Origin: JBEIQE01 sp040376705 | GTDB lineage: Bacteria; Pseudomonadota; Alphaproteobacteria; UBA2400 | Assembly (NCBI GenBank): GCA_040376705.1 | Contig: JBEIQE010000012.1 | Coordinates: 1 to 64,000 of the forward strand | Direction of reading: 5' to 3' | Length of the DNA: 64,000 bases | In this document: positions 49,949 to 58,746 of the stretch, one piece after another | How positions within the stretch are numbered: the stretch's first letter is position 1 | Layout: every line of letters starts with the position of its first letter | Position numbers and translations under genes: made by a program | Notes under the pieces: generated by a model | The model's input: only the letters and a program-made list of their open reading frames with translations | What the model was told of the DNA's origin: nothing | Database searches by the model: none

Positions 49949-51238
49949 CTAGTCGCGTGGCGGCGGTTTGGGCTGGCGGTTGTCGTATACAACCGTGTGG
50001 TTGGCGAGGATGTTATCCATCGCGCGGCCCTGGAACATATTGATGCCCATGCTCTGGCCAATCTGGATCGCATCTTCATTATCGCAGCGGGTGAGGATGA
50101 TGCGGGTTGGCCCGCCAGAGCCCACGTTATCGCGCAGGCGTGCAAAGGTATCGCTGTTCTGCAGGCTCACCAGCTCGGGCGACCAGTACATCTTCATCAT
50201 ATCAAGGCCCAGACGGTCGCGATCCATATAGGGCAGAGTCAAATGGGTAAGACCGTCCATGCATACGCGGTAGCCACGGTCATGCAGGTAGTCGCGCGCA
50301 AACAGATAGGCGCCCATATCGGCAAACACATCCATCTTCTGTAACTCGATGACCAAGCGGCCACGCAGGTTGGACGAGATGTTCTGGTCAAACCGGTGGA
50401 ACTCGGGCGAGAGCACGGTGGCGGTATTAAGGTTGATCGAGAAAGCGCGCTCGAGGTTCTGGTTCTCGCGCTCAAGATGCGTGAGCATGCGCTTATCAAG
50501 CGTGAGGGTGAGGTACTGGAACAGCCAGCGGTTTGATGTAAGCGAGATGCCGGGCATCAGCGCTTCCTCAAGCTCGGCAATCGAGACATACATCTCGTGG
50601 AAAATCGCTTTGGGCGGAATGCCGATGGCATAAGCGCAAACCGGCTGGTTACGCACAACATTAGCCAGATCGGTATGCATGAGGGCTTCTTCAAGCTTGC
50701 CGATTTGGGCGGGTGTTGCGGGCTTGCGCTCGTTCTGCGGCAGGCCGGTTGAAGCTTCCTTCAAACGCTTTTCGGCATTTACGACCATCGAGCGTTCATA
50801 ATAATGGCGGGCGAGAGCCAGGAAGCGCGGATAGTCGCGCTCGAGCAGATACCAGGTGCAGAAGCCCACATCGCCGGCTTCCTGGTCGGCATATTGCGCC
50901 AGTGGGTCTTCGGAGAAGAGATAGCGCAAGCGCAGCACAGCATCGTCGATTTTTTCGACCGGTACATCGCGCGCTACGAAGATGATGTCGTTGTTCTTGA
51001 GCACGAACAGCTGGCCGTCAAAGAACTTGACCAGACTCTCGAAGGTATTGGTCGCGATGCGGATGTGGTGTTCGCGGCGGTTATGCGGCTGCAGCTTGGA
51101 GAGGTGGATATGAATGGCAACGCGGCCGCGGCGGTGTTTATCAAGGCGCTCGGCATAATCGTACAGGGCATACTCAGCTGAGGGGGCCCGCAGGACGGAA
51201 TCTGGTTTCTGGGGGTTACTGGCCGATGTATCGCTCAT
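49949..51238 (-). CDS. EAL-domain protein lacking catalytic residues
   Basis: A 429-residue cytoplasmic protein. The C-terminal ~215 residues follow the EAL fold: SINLNTATVLSPEFHRFDQN, RLVIELQKMD, then YLHDRGYRVCMDGLTHLTLPYM, LGLDMMKMYWSP and GINMFQGRAMD. The EAL tripeptide is missing. The usual DDFGTG is MDGLTH, and the usual K-x-D metal-site Asp is Tyr. It is therefore unlikely to hydrolyse c-di-GMP and may be a binding or signalling protein. The N-terminal ~190 residues are unrecognised. AGGAAG precedes the ATG. Confidence 0.75.
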   Translation of the reverse strand: MSDTSASNPQKPDSVLRAPSAEYALYDYAERLDKHRRGRVAIHIHLSKLQPHNRREHHIRIATNTFESLVKFFDGQLFVLKNNDIIFVARDVPVEKIDDAVLRLRYLFSEDPLAQYADQEAGDVGFCTWYLLERDYPRFLALARHYYERSMVVNAEKRLKEASTGLPQNERKPATPAQIGKLEEALMHTDLANVVRNQPVCAYAIGIPPKAIFHEMYVSIAELEEALMPGISLTSNRWLFQYLTLTLDKRMLTHLERENQNLERAFSINLNTATVLSPEFHRFDQNISSNLRGRLVIELQKMDVFADMGAYLFARDYLHDRGYRVCMDGLTHLTLPYMDRDRLGLDMMKMYWSPELVSLQNSDTFARLRDNVGSGGPTRIILTRCDNEDAIQIGQSMGINMFQGRAMDNILANHTVVYDNRQPKPPPRD

Positions 51239-51370
51239 AGAACTTCCTGAGTGCTGACCTTATTTCGTTAGGTTAGAATAGTTTAACACAAGTTAATAAA
51301 TTCTATAGAGCAAATCCAGCGCATGTCGTGCTGCGGTATAAACTGTCACAAATAGTGAAAGATGAGGGTT

Positions 51371-52132
51371 TTAGCCAAACGCCATGGCGTTGCGGTAGCC
51401 GGTTGGGCGCGGTGTGGCCATGGCAACTGCAGCGGTGGGTGCTGCAGGCGCTGCGGGTGTATTGCCGTTCACCAATTCACTCATGGCATTCCATAAGGTA
51501 CTCAGGCTGTGGTGTTTGCTCTCGGTCGGTACTGTGGTGGTCTGGCCGCGCAGCGGGCCGAACAGCGCGGCGAAGTCGCTCTCTGAATCGAGGTTCTGGG
51601 TGCGCTGCTCAATTTCGGCAGCGGTTACATCCGGTGCTTGTGCATTCACGCTGCGGCGCAGCTCGGAGAGCGGCTCTAGGTCCTTGCGGTACAGGCCGGG
51701 GCTGTTGAAGGCCTGAATGTTGTCGGACTGCGCGATCACGCCCACAGCGCGCGCGAGGTAGCCACCCAGCGAGTGGCCTACATATTCAATCTCGGCCATG
51801 GGCACGCCATGTGCATCGGCCATGGTGCGGCTAAAGGCGAGGGCGTTGAAGACCTGCCCCGGCAACCCGCCTAGTTTGATGCGGGCGATATCATCAATAT
51901 CCTTGAGGCCATCAAAGCCGCGGAAGGCGATCATGTATTCAGGATTGTCGCTGACCTGACGCTCATAGACGGCGGCAAACAAACCGCCCTGATTGCCCTG
52001 CATGGAGGAGTTATCGAAGCTGCGGCGCCAGCCGCCCGGCAGTTCTTCGGTACTGATGTCTTTGTAAACGTCGAGCGCAACCGCCAGCCTTTGCTGAACA
52101 TGAGTGGCATAGGTAACGTCGATCTTGGGCAT
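51371..52132 (-). CDS. Lipase class 3-like alpha/beta-hydrolase
   Basis: A 253-residue protein with the class 3 lipase pattern: YMIAFRGFDGLKDIDDIARIKLGGLPGQVFNALAF, followed by the elbow IEYVGHSLGGYLARAVG and IQAFNSPGLYRKDLE. The Ser lies in GHSLGG and the Asp/His partners are probably near SESDF and SKHHSL. The C-terminal ~40 residues are Ala/Pro-rich. No signal peptide is seen. It sits between the EAL and BTLCP genes on the same strand. Confidence 0.75.
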   Translation of the reverse strand: MPKIDVTYATHVQQRLAVALDVYKDISTEELPGGWRRSFDNSSMQGNQGGLFAAVYERQVSDNPEYMIAFRGFDGLKDIDDIARIKLGGLPGQVFNALAFSRTMADAHGVPMAEIEYVGHSLGGYLARAVGVIAQSDNIQAFNSPGLYRKDLEPLSELRRSVNAQAPDVTAAEIEQRTQNLDSESDFAALFGPLRGQTTTVPTESKHHSLSTLWNAMSELVNGNTPAAPAAPTAAVAMATPRPTGYRNAMAFG

Positions 52133-52228
52133 TCAATATCCGTAAATATTAACGCTATAGAAAGCATAACATTTAGGCAGTTATCAAAACGATAAGATTT
52201 TATAGTTAAGGAGAATATGTATTTAAAA

Positions 52229-52927
52229 TCAACGGGCTGCGCGATGAAGCCACCAGGAATTTTCGTTGATGGAATAGATGGCTTTGTAGTGCCTGATGCT
52301 TGACGCTAGGGCAAGCCCGCTGATCTGGTTGTCGCCAATGAACAGCCCCTCATCCGTATAGGCCGCCAGAATGGCATGGTTCAGGTTGAGCTTGTTATCG
52401 CGCACGATGACAATACGCAGTTGGTCGGCGTCCCAGCCCAAAGCGCGCAGGGTGACGTATTTGGCAATCGCATAATCTTCGCAATCGCCGTTCTTGCGGA
52501 TGAATTCGAACACCGTCTGCCAGTAATCTTCCATACCCCAGTTCACGCGGTCGAGGATGTAGCGGCGCTTGTTCATCTCGTCATTCACGCGAATAAGCTG
52601 CTGCTGTGGGGGCAAACCACGCAGACTTTGCACGATTTTCTGCCATTCATCCCATTCGCACAGACCGCCATTGCGGCTGCCGTTGCTGGCGGTTGCGCAC
52701 ATCCCGCTTGCCAGATCTTTGCTCTTGTTGAAGCGGCTCAGCATGCCGGTCCAGTTGGTGAAGCTGGCCAGATTGGGCGAGCGAATTTCGGTGGTGTTGA
52801 AAAGCGGTGGGATGGCGCGCGACGCTTGAGTATTCTGGCTGGAAATCTGGGTAGGCTCCGCCCATGCCGGAGTGAATCCGGCCAGCAGAGCTAGCCACAG
52901 GGCTATGGCAGGTAGGACACGGGCCAT
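52229..52927 (-). CDS. BTLCP / LapG-like periplasmic cysteine protease
   Basis: A 232-residue protein with a signal peptide (LWLALLAGFTPAWA). It has WDEWQKIVQSLRG, then NDEMNKRRYILDRVNWGMEDYWQTVFEFIRKNGDCEDYAIAKY with the likely catalytic Cys. The His is in LNHAILAAY and the Asp in GDNQ. This is the bacterial transglutaminase-like cysteine proteinase family. LapG, its best-known member, cleaves a surface adhesin under control of the c-di-GMP receptor LapD. No adhesin or LapD is in the window. It is divergent from the HD-GYP-like gene. Confidence 0.85.
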   Translation of the reverse strand: MARVLPAIALWLALLAGFTPAWAEPTQISSQNTQASRAIPPLFNTTEIRSPNLASFTNWTGMLSRFNKSKDLASGMCATASNGSRNGGLCEWDEWQKIVQSLRGLPPQQQLIRVNDEMNKRRYILDRVNWGMEDYWQTVFEFIRKNGDCEDYAIAKYVTLRALGWDADQLRIVIVRDNKLNLNHAILAAYTDEGLFIGDNQISGLALASSIRHYKAIYSINENSWWLHRAAR

Positions 52928-53073
52928 ACCCCATTCTCGCTCTGCGGCCTTAAGCCTTGGTTTACAATAGGCCGAAAAAGCCGCATCCTCAGGCCTGCCG
53001 CAAACTCTGTGCAGGATAAAACCCGGCTGTGCCAGATTTGCGTTAAATGTGTTGCAATATTGACGAGGCTCTC

Positions 53074-55239
53074 ATGACTTTCTCTCTGGCTCCTGAAGAC
53101 GTTCTGAAAAGCACGGAAGTGCCCAAGAAGCCTTACGCCATTGGCCTTGCAGTGCTCATCAGCGTTGCCATTGTCGGTTTCCTCCTCATCGTCAATTACT
53201 GGGTCAGCCAGCGTCAGAACACCCTGCTCACCTGGCAGCAAACCCTGGGCGGTGTGGCGCAGGTACGCGCGGGCGCTATTGCAGGTTGGGTGCAGCAGCA
53301 GCAAATGCCGCTCTCGCGTTTTGCGGCTGATACCGATGTGCGCCTGTCCGTAACCCAAATTCTCGAACCCTCGGCCGACCTCGACCTTGGCAGCCGCGGT
53401 TACCTGCGTAACTGGATGGCCAGCCTCGCGCGGGATAATGGCTACCTGCCGCCCGAGCCGGTGAGCAGCGATGTGCCCGCCAATCTGCCCCCTACCAGCC
53501 AAAGCGGTGTAGCGATTGTCAGCAAGTCGGGTGAAGTGCTGGTGTCAGCCGGCCTCTATCCCGCTACGCAGCCCGAGCTGGTCAATTATGTACAGAATTA
53601 CAAAGTCGGTGGTGACCGCCTGATCGACCTGTTCAAGGGCCAAGACGGCAATGTTTATATCGGTTTCGCCCAGCCGGTGTTTGGCTTGAATGGTGCCGAA
53701 GATGAAGACAGCCGTATTGGTTTGGTCATTGGCGTTAAGCCGGTTGCGCTTGAGCTGTGGCCATTACTGGAACAGCCGGGCGCCATGCTTACCAGTGGCG
53801 AGTCTGTGCTGCTGCGCAAGAATGAGGGCGCGGTGCAGGTGCTTTCGCCGGTTGAAGGAAAAGGCGCGCTCGAGCCCAGCCTTGGTCTTGATAGCAAGGG
53901 TCTGGTCGAAGCCATGGCCATGAGCGCCCCCGGCACCTATGCCGAGGGCAAGAATTATGCGGATGTAGCTACCATCGCCGTGAGCCGCCGGGTTGAGGGC
54001 ACGCCTTGGGTACTTTCATATCAGGCTGGCCATAAGGAAGCGCTGTCGGATAGTGATCGCCGTCTGACCTATCAGGTTGCCATCTTCGCGGCCCTGCTGT
54101 TCCTCGTGCTCGGCTTCTTGTATGCCGCCTGGCGCCATGGTGCGGCGCGTATTGCTGCCCAGAAGGCTATTGAGTATGCAGGCCTCGCTCGTCGTTTCGA
54201 GTTCCAGAGCAAGCTGCTGCGCATGGTGACCGACAGCCAGCGCAACCATATTCTGATTTCGGATACTGAAGGCCGCGTGCGCTTTGCCAATGCCACGCTG
54301 GCCAAGGATATGGAAACTACCAGCGATGACCTTATCGGCAAGCCGCTCGCCGCTGCAGTTGGGCCGGATACCGCCCGCCGCTTTGCCAAGCGCGCGCAGG
54401 AAGCCAGCCTTTCAAACAAGGCGGTTATTACAGTCGATCGCGTATTGCTTGATGAAGAGGGTGAACGCTTCAAGGTGGTGCAGACCCAGCACATCCCGCT
54501 TGAAGATCATAGCGCTGGCCCCGGCCAGGCCCCTACACGCGGTACGCTGATTGTGGAGGAAGATATCACCGATGTGGTGATGGAGCGCGAGAAGCGCGAG
54601 CGTACCCTGCGCGGTATCGTCGATGCACTGGTAGCAGTGGTTGATCGGCGCGATCCTTATGCCGCCGAGCACTCAAGCCGCGTGGCCCGCCTTTCGCGCC
54701 AGATTGCCGAAGAGATGAATCTTTCAGATATCGACAGCGATGCGGCTGAAATGTCGGGCGCGCTGCTCAACCTCGGTAAGCTCCTGGTGCCTGCGAATAT
54801 CCTGACCAAGCAGGGTGCACTGGATGAGGCCGAGCTTAAGATCGTGCGCGATTCTCTGCTCACCTCGGCCGAGATCGTCAGCCGTATCGAGTTCGAGGGT
54901 CCGGTGGTCGAGGCGCTCAAGCAGTCTCTTGAACGCGTAGACGGTACCGGCTTCCCGGATGGCCGTGTGGGCGATGACATCATCCTTAACGCGCGTATCT
55001 TGGCTGTGGCTAACGCCTTTGTAGCGCTCATCAGTCCGCGTGCTCATCGCTCGGGCATGAGTGTGGACGAGGCCGTGCGTGTAATCATGGGCCAGACTGA
55101 CAAGGCCTACGACCGCGGCGTAGTCGCCGCCATGGTCAGCTACCTCGAGAACAAGGGCGGCCGTGAGGTATGGGAGCTGGCAGCACCGCCAGCGCCGGAC
55201 GACACAGCCTCAGTCGAGGATAATCCTTGGCAGCGTTAA
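53074..55239 (+). CDS. Membrane sensor with PAS and degenerate HD-GYP domain
   Basis: A protein of 721 residues from the ATG at 53074, six bases after GAGG. Two transmembrane helices (near residues 20-40 and 330-350) flank a ~290-residue periplasmic sensor. A PAS-like domain follows (ILISDTEGRVRFANATL). The C-terminal ~200 residues align with HD-GYP, beginning AVVDRRDPYAAEHSSRVARLS. The LHDIGK metal motif reads LLNLGK, the HHE motif reads SLE, and GYP is GFP; RILAVANAF has Asn for the usual Asp. Only the first His and Lys remain, so phosphodiesterase activity is unlikely. Confidence 0.82.
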   Translation: MTFSLAPEDVLKSTEVPKKPYAIGLAVLISVAIVGFLLIVNYWVSQRQNTLLTWQQTLGGVAQVRAGAIAGWVQQQQMPLSRFAADTDVRLSVTQILEPSADLDLGSRGYLRNWMASLARDNGYLPPEPVSSDVPANLPPTSQSGVAIVSKSGEVLVSAGLYPATQPELVNYVQNYKVGGDRLIDLFKGQDGNVYIGFAQPVFGLNGAEDEDSRIGLVIGVKPVALELWPLLEQPGAMLTSGESVLLRKNEGAVQVLSPVEGKGALEPSLGLDSKGLVEAMAMSAPGTYAEGKNYADVATIAVSRRVEGTPWVLSYQAGHKEALSDSDRRLTYQVAIFAALLFLVLGFLYAAWRHGAARIAAQKAIEYAGLARRFEFQSKLLRMVTDSQRNHILISDTEGRVRFANATLAKDMETTSDDLIGKPLAAAVGPDTARRFAKRAQEASLSNKAVITVDRVLLDEEGERFKVVQTQHIPLEDHSAGPGQAPTRGTLIVEEDITDVVMEREKRERTLRGIVDALVAVVDRRDPYAAEHSSRVARLSRQIAEEMNLSDIDSDAAEMSGALLNLGKLLVPANILTKQGALDEAELKIVRDSLLTSAEIVSRIEFEGPVVEALKQSLERVDGTGFPDGRVGDDIILNARILAVANAFVALISPRAHRSGMSVDEAVRVIMGQTDKAYDRGVVAAMVSYLENKGGREVWELAAPPAPDDTASVEDNPWQR

Positions 55240-55266
55240 GGCTTAATCTACAACAGGTAAGCACTT

Positions 55267-56304
55267 ATGATTACGTATAGTAAAATATCAGCTTTAGCTG
55301 TTGTTTTATTATTTCTGGCTTATGTCGGCCTATTAACAGGGGTAATACCTAGCCCTTTGCCAGACTCGAATTTATTTATCCGTATCACAGCTGATTTAAA
55401 GTATCAGGGTGCTCCGATTAAACTGAGCGCAGTCATAAAATGTGAGCCAAAGACCGTGGGAAACGAGGTAAGGCGGATGGTTCGAATTGACTATACTGCA
55501 TCGCCTGCGGTGTATGGCGTACCTTTAGCCGACGGGTCTGGCTTATTTCTAAAAACCAACACGATGTGTAACTGGGCTCATAACGCGTCTAAAGGGCAAG
55601 CTCCAAGCCATGTAACTGGTGTGCCTTATGTTTATTGGGCCGATACATTTGAATTACAGCAATATGCAGAGTTCTACTTCTCATCACGCTCTTATGAGGG
55701 CAACTCTCCCGTTGGCCTCGTGCAGGCTAATGCCGAAATGGCATCAGAGAATGACTACAAATTGTTCATGTCCGATAAATCCGCTGACTCTAAACAGTTC
55801 GGTATTCAAACTACATTTATAGGAAACAAGACGCTCAATTTCTGGGCTATGGCCTGTAAGTTCGGGATTGTTTATCCACAGAACCTTTTGCAGGATGATT
55901 CATCGAATCCAGCGCTGCCCATAAAGCCTAGCTTGGAACATATTTCTTCTATTTGGCGTTTTCTAAAAGAGGAAGCTGGGATGCCTATCTCGCTCGGCTC
56001 TATGATTAGGCCTCATGTCACCCAGAATGGACTTGCTCCATCTGATCATAAGATTAACCGGATTGCCGATAGAGTGGTTCCTGTAGCCATGGTGCAGAAG
56101 GCTTCCGGCGTAGTATATGAGGTAGACACCAGACGCAGAGCCATTATGAGCTGTAATCAAAGAAGCAGGCAGTCTCCCAGGGTCGTAACGATTCAGATAG
56201 ACGGGACTGTGCATAAAGATTTGGTTCTACAGGATTATCTAAATCAGCCAGTCTTTCGACTGCCCGCATCAGATGCGATCACATTTTTTATGTTAGGAGA
56301 ATAG
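55267..56304 (+). CDS. Unknown signal-anchored protein, AT-rich
   Basis: A 345-residue protein with one N-terminal hydrophobic segment (ISALAVVLLFLAYVGLLTGV) and a soluble remainder, probably periplasmic. Three cysteine pairs are possible (IKCEP, TMCNW, MACKF, MSCNQ). The sequence has many AT-rich codons (tta, ata, aat) compared with neighbours, which suggests transfer or weak selection. No family is recognised. Confidence 0.6.
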   Translation: MITYSKISALAVVLLFLAYVGLLTGVIPSPLPDSNLFIRITADLKYQGAPIKLSAVIKCEPKTVGNEVRRMVRIDYTASPAVYGVPLADGSGLFLKTNTMCNWAHNASKGQAPSHVTGVPYVYWADTFELQQYAEFYFSSRSYEGNSPVGLVQANAEMASENDYKLFMSDKSADSKQFGIQTTFIGNKTLNFWAMACKFGIVYPQNLLQDDSSNPALPIKPSLEHISSIWRFLKEEAGMPISLGSMIRPHVTQNGLAPSDHKINRIADRVVPVAMVQKASGVVYEVDTRRRAIMSCNQRSRQSPRVVTIQIDGTVHKDLVLQDYLNQPVFRLPASDAITFFMLGE

Positions 56305-56386
56305 AAGGCTTGGGTTGTTTCTTGACTCCCTATCCCCCCTCCGCCTAGCTTGCTCTGTAAACAATTACAAACTAGGGCGGGCAGAA

Positions 56387-57031
56387 ATGGATGACCAGAT
56401 TTTAACCGATGCAGATCTTGCGGCGCTCGAGCCAACAGCCGCCAAATACGTTCATCTGCAGCGGGCCGATTTTGCAGCCAAGCAGGTCAAGGTTTCAACT
56501 CATCGTATCATGGCCGTTCATGGCGGTAGTGCCGCCGCAGGCGCAACCCCGCAGTTCACGCTCGAGCTGTCCAACCGCGCAGGTAAAGCCAGTGTGGTGG
56601 CCTATCGCGGCACCACCGATCAGCTGTTCGAGCAGTTTAACCAGCTTGGTATCCGTAACGACTTTGTAGCGTTCGAGGAAATTCAGAGCCCGCTGCCCAA
56701 TATGAAGCGCGAGGATGTACAGCCCTCTGCCGTGCGTATCTCGCTCATCAATGCCATTCGCCGCCCACCCGGCTATCGCACGTCGCATGGCTACAAGGTG
56801 AAGAGCCTGATCGAGCGTCTCGATGCTGGCCCCCTGCGCGCATTTGAAGAAGTGAGCGTGCTTGGCGAGCGGATTGTGGCGCAGGGCTTTAAGGCAGCAC
56901 CGGGTTCCGGTATTACCGCTTTTATGTTACACCCCGACCAGCCCAGCCTGCTTAATCCGCAGGGGCAGCGCTTGGCTCAGCCTAAGCCGCCGCGCCGCCG
57001 TGTCAACATGAACCAGAAGACGCTTATATGA
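56387..57031 (+). CDS. Unknown protein with basic C-terminus
   Basis: A 214-residue protein starting at the ATG at 56387 (MDDQILTDADLAAL). It has HRIMAVHGG, FTLELSNRAGKASVVAYRGT, SAVRISLINAIRRPPGYRT and a tail PQGQRLAQPKPPRRRVNMNQKTLI. No signal peptide or membrane segment is present. Its stop overlaps the next start as ATGA, so it is coupled to the glycosyltransferase gene. No family is recognised. Confidence 0.55.
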   Translation: MDDQILTDADLAALEPTAAKYVHLQRADFAAKQVKVSTHRIMAVHGGSAAAGATPQFTLELSNRAGKASVVAYRGTTDQLFEQFNQLGIRNDFVAFEEIQSPLPNMKREDVQPSAVRISLINAIRRPPGYRTSHGYKVKSLIERLDAGPLRAFEEVSVLGERIVAQGFKAAPGSGITAFMLHPDQPSLLNPQGQRLAQPKPPRRRVNMNQKTLI

Positions 57032-57780
57032 CCGAGCCAGTAAATATTATCTGCATGAAATGGGGTACTAAATACGGCCCCGAGTATGTGAATGTTTTAA
57101 AGCGTATGGTCACGCGCAACCTCAAGCGTCCGCATCGCTTTGTATGCTTTACCGAGCGCGCCGAAGGGCTGGATGCGGGTATCGAAGTTTTCCCGTTGCC
57201 CGAATGCGCCGTACCCAATCGGCCTGAAATTCAGGCATGGCGCAAAATCTCGCTGTTCCGCCCGGGCATCGGCAATCTGGTCGGCCCCACCCTGTTCCTC
57301 GATCTTGATGTGGCAGTGACCGGCTCGCTCGATGAGTTCTTCGATTATCTGCCCGGCCAGTTCTGCATCATCCATAACTGGACACATCCTGACCGCCGCG
57401 TAGGCAATTCATCGGTCTTCCGCTTTGAGCCGGGTAAATACAGTTATGTGTTCGATGAGTACAACGCCAACCCCGATAAAGTGGCGGATGAAAACCGTAA
57501 TGAGCAGATTTATGTAACGGCGCGTATCGATGCCAGAGACGGTGCCAACTGGTGGCCGGCTGACTGGTGCAAGAGCTTTGTAAAGCACGCGATGCCCATT
57601 CGTCCGCTGCGCCTGCTGCTGCCCTCCAGACTGCCGGAAGGTTGCCGGGTGCTGGTGTTCCATGGCGACCCCAATCCGCCTGAATCGATCACCAACTGGA
57701 ATTATGGCCGCCGCAAGTTCTGGACCCCGTTTGGCAAGCTCATGCGCCCCGCTCGCTGGGTGGCGGAGTACTGGCGTTAG
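57028..57780 (+). CDS. Glycosyltransferase with DxD motif
   Basis: A 250-residue soluble protein. It has the GT8-like order INIICMKWGTKYGPEYVNVL, then a nucleotide-sugar site FLDLDVAVTGSLDEFF with the DxD-type DLD. VFRFEPGKYSYVFDEYNANP and CRVLVFHGDPNPPE follow. It probably adds a sugar to a glycan or lipid at the inner membrane, because the C-terminal KLMRPARWVAEYWR could be amphipathic. Donor and acceptor are unknown. Confidence 0.75.
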   Translation: MTEPVNIICMKWGTKYGPEYVNVLKRMVTRNLKRPHRFVCFTERAEGLDAGIEVFPLPECAVPNRPEIQAWRKISLFRPGIGNLVGPTLFLDLDVAVTGSLDEFFDYLPGQFCIIHNWTHPDRRVGNSSVFRFEPGKYSYVFDEYNANPDKVADENRNEQIYVTARIDARDGANWWPADWCKSFVKHAMPIRPLRLLLPSRLPEGCRVLVFHGDPNPPESITNWNYGRRKFWTPFGKLMRPARWVAEYWR

Positions 57781-57782
57781 TT

Positions 57783-58682
57783 CTACAGTGTTAAAAACCA
57801 GATGGGACGCAAAGGTAGGCGTTGCCTTGCTTTGTCATCAAGCTTGTGGTGATTCTTTACCCAGAGATCAATAAACTTATCGAGATCAATCAGGGTTATT
57901 GTCCGATTTTCCTGTTGACGCGCATGCTCTTCCGCATCGCGCGTAAATCCACCCGTACAGAAGAATACGCCAACATCCTTATCGCCAATCAGCGAGATAA
58001 ATGAGCGTAAGCCATCAACTGCTACCTTTTGGATTTGCCGTTTTACCTGCACTTTAATACGCGGTGGCTTGGTGCCTAATGGGTCGTTGCCCGCCAAAAT
58101 ATCAATACCGCCATCTCGGCCCGGAGGTGCAATCCAGCTTACATGGTAATCCATGGCGCGTAGCAAATCGGCAAACAATTCTTGCACTTCATAGGGCTGC
58201 ATCGTGGCGAGGTATTTTTCAATTTCCTGCCATGACTGTTCTTCGGCCTGTTCATATGTAATCGCAGCGCTGGTAACTGTAATCTCTTCCTCAGCCGAGA
58301 GGGGCGATGCTGTGTCATCTACCTGCTCGCCTTTAGTTGATAGGCGCCATTCTCGATAAATTCTAACTGCCTCTGCATAAAATGCATCAGGATCAGTAAA
58401 CTTTTTGTGCGCCTCTATGCCCGCATCAGTTACCGACCACACGCCGCGTTGCTTGAGTATCCAGCCAGCTTTGCTGCAATCAACAGTACCCCACCTTACA
58501 ATCGTTTCAAATCGGCGCGTACCGGTGCTTGGGTAGTTTCCCTGCTCGTATTCACTCATGGTTGAAGAGTCGGCTAGCGTCTTTAAGGCCTCGCTAACAG
58601 GCACACCTTCGGGAGCTTTCATTAAGATCGAGAATAGACTGCGTAAGAGTTCGCCTGTGCGGCGGCGTGAGGTTTTCGACAT
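57783..58682 (-). CDS. mrr: Mrr-type restriction endonuclease
   Basis: A 299-residue protein with the two-domain Mrr design. The N-terminal ~110 residues look like a winged helix (EALKTLADSSTMSEYEQGNYP, GWILKQRGVWSVTDAGIEA). The C-terminal nuclease has VQELFADLLRAMDYHVSWIAPPGRDGGIDILA and IKVQVKRQ, giving the D-(x)n-QxK active site. Mrr cuts methylated DNA (type IV restriction). No methyltransferase or other restriction gene is adjacent. The sequence is AT-richer than its neighbours, which is common for defence genes. Confidence 0.82.
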   Translation of the reverse strand: MSKTSRRRTGELLRSLFSILMKAPEGVPVSEALKTLADSSTMSEYEQGNYPSTGTRRFETIVRWGTVDCSKAGWILKQRGVWSVTDAGIEAHKKFTDPDAFYAEAVRIYREWRLSTKGEQVDDTASPLSAEEEITVTSAAITYEQAEEQSWQEIEKYLATMQPYEVQELFADLLRAMDYHVSWIAPPGRDGGIDILAGNDPLGTKPPRIKVQVKRQIQKVAVDGLRSFISLIGDKDVGVFFCTGGFTRDAEEHARQQENRTITLIDLDKFIDLWVKNHHKLDDKARQRLPLRPIWFLTL

Positions 58683-58746
58683 AAGTTTGGCTCCCTTACC
58701 GCAAGGTTATCGGCTAACGGGAATTAGGCAACAATTTTCGCGCTAA

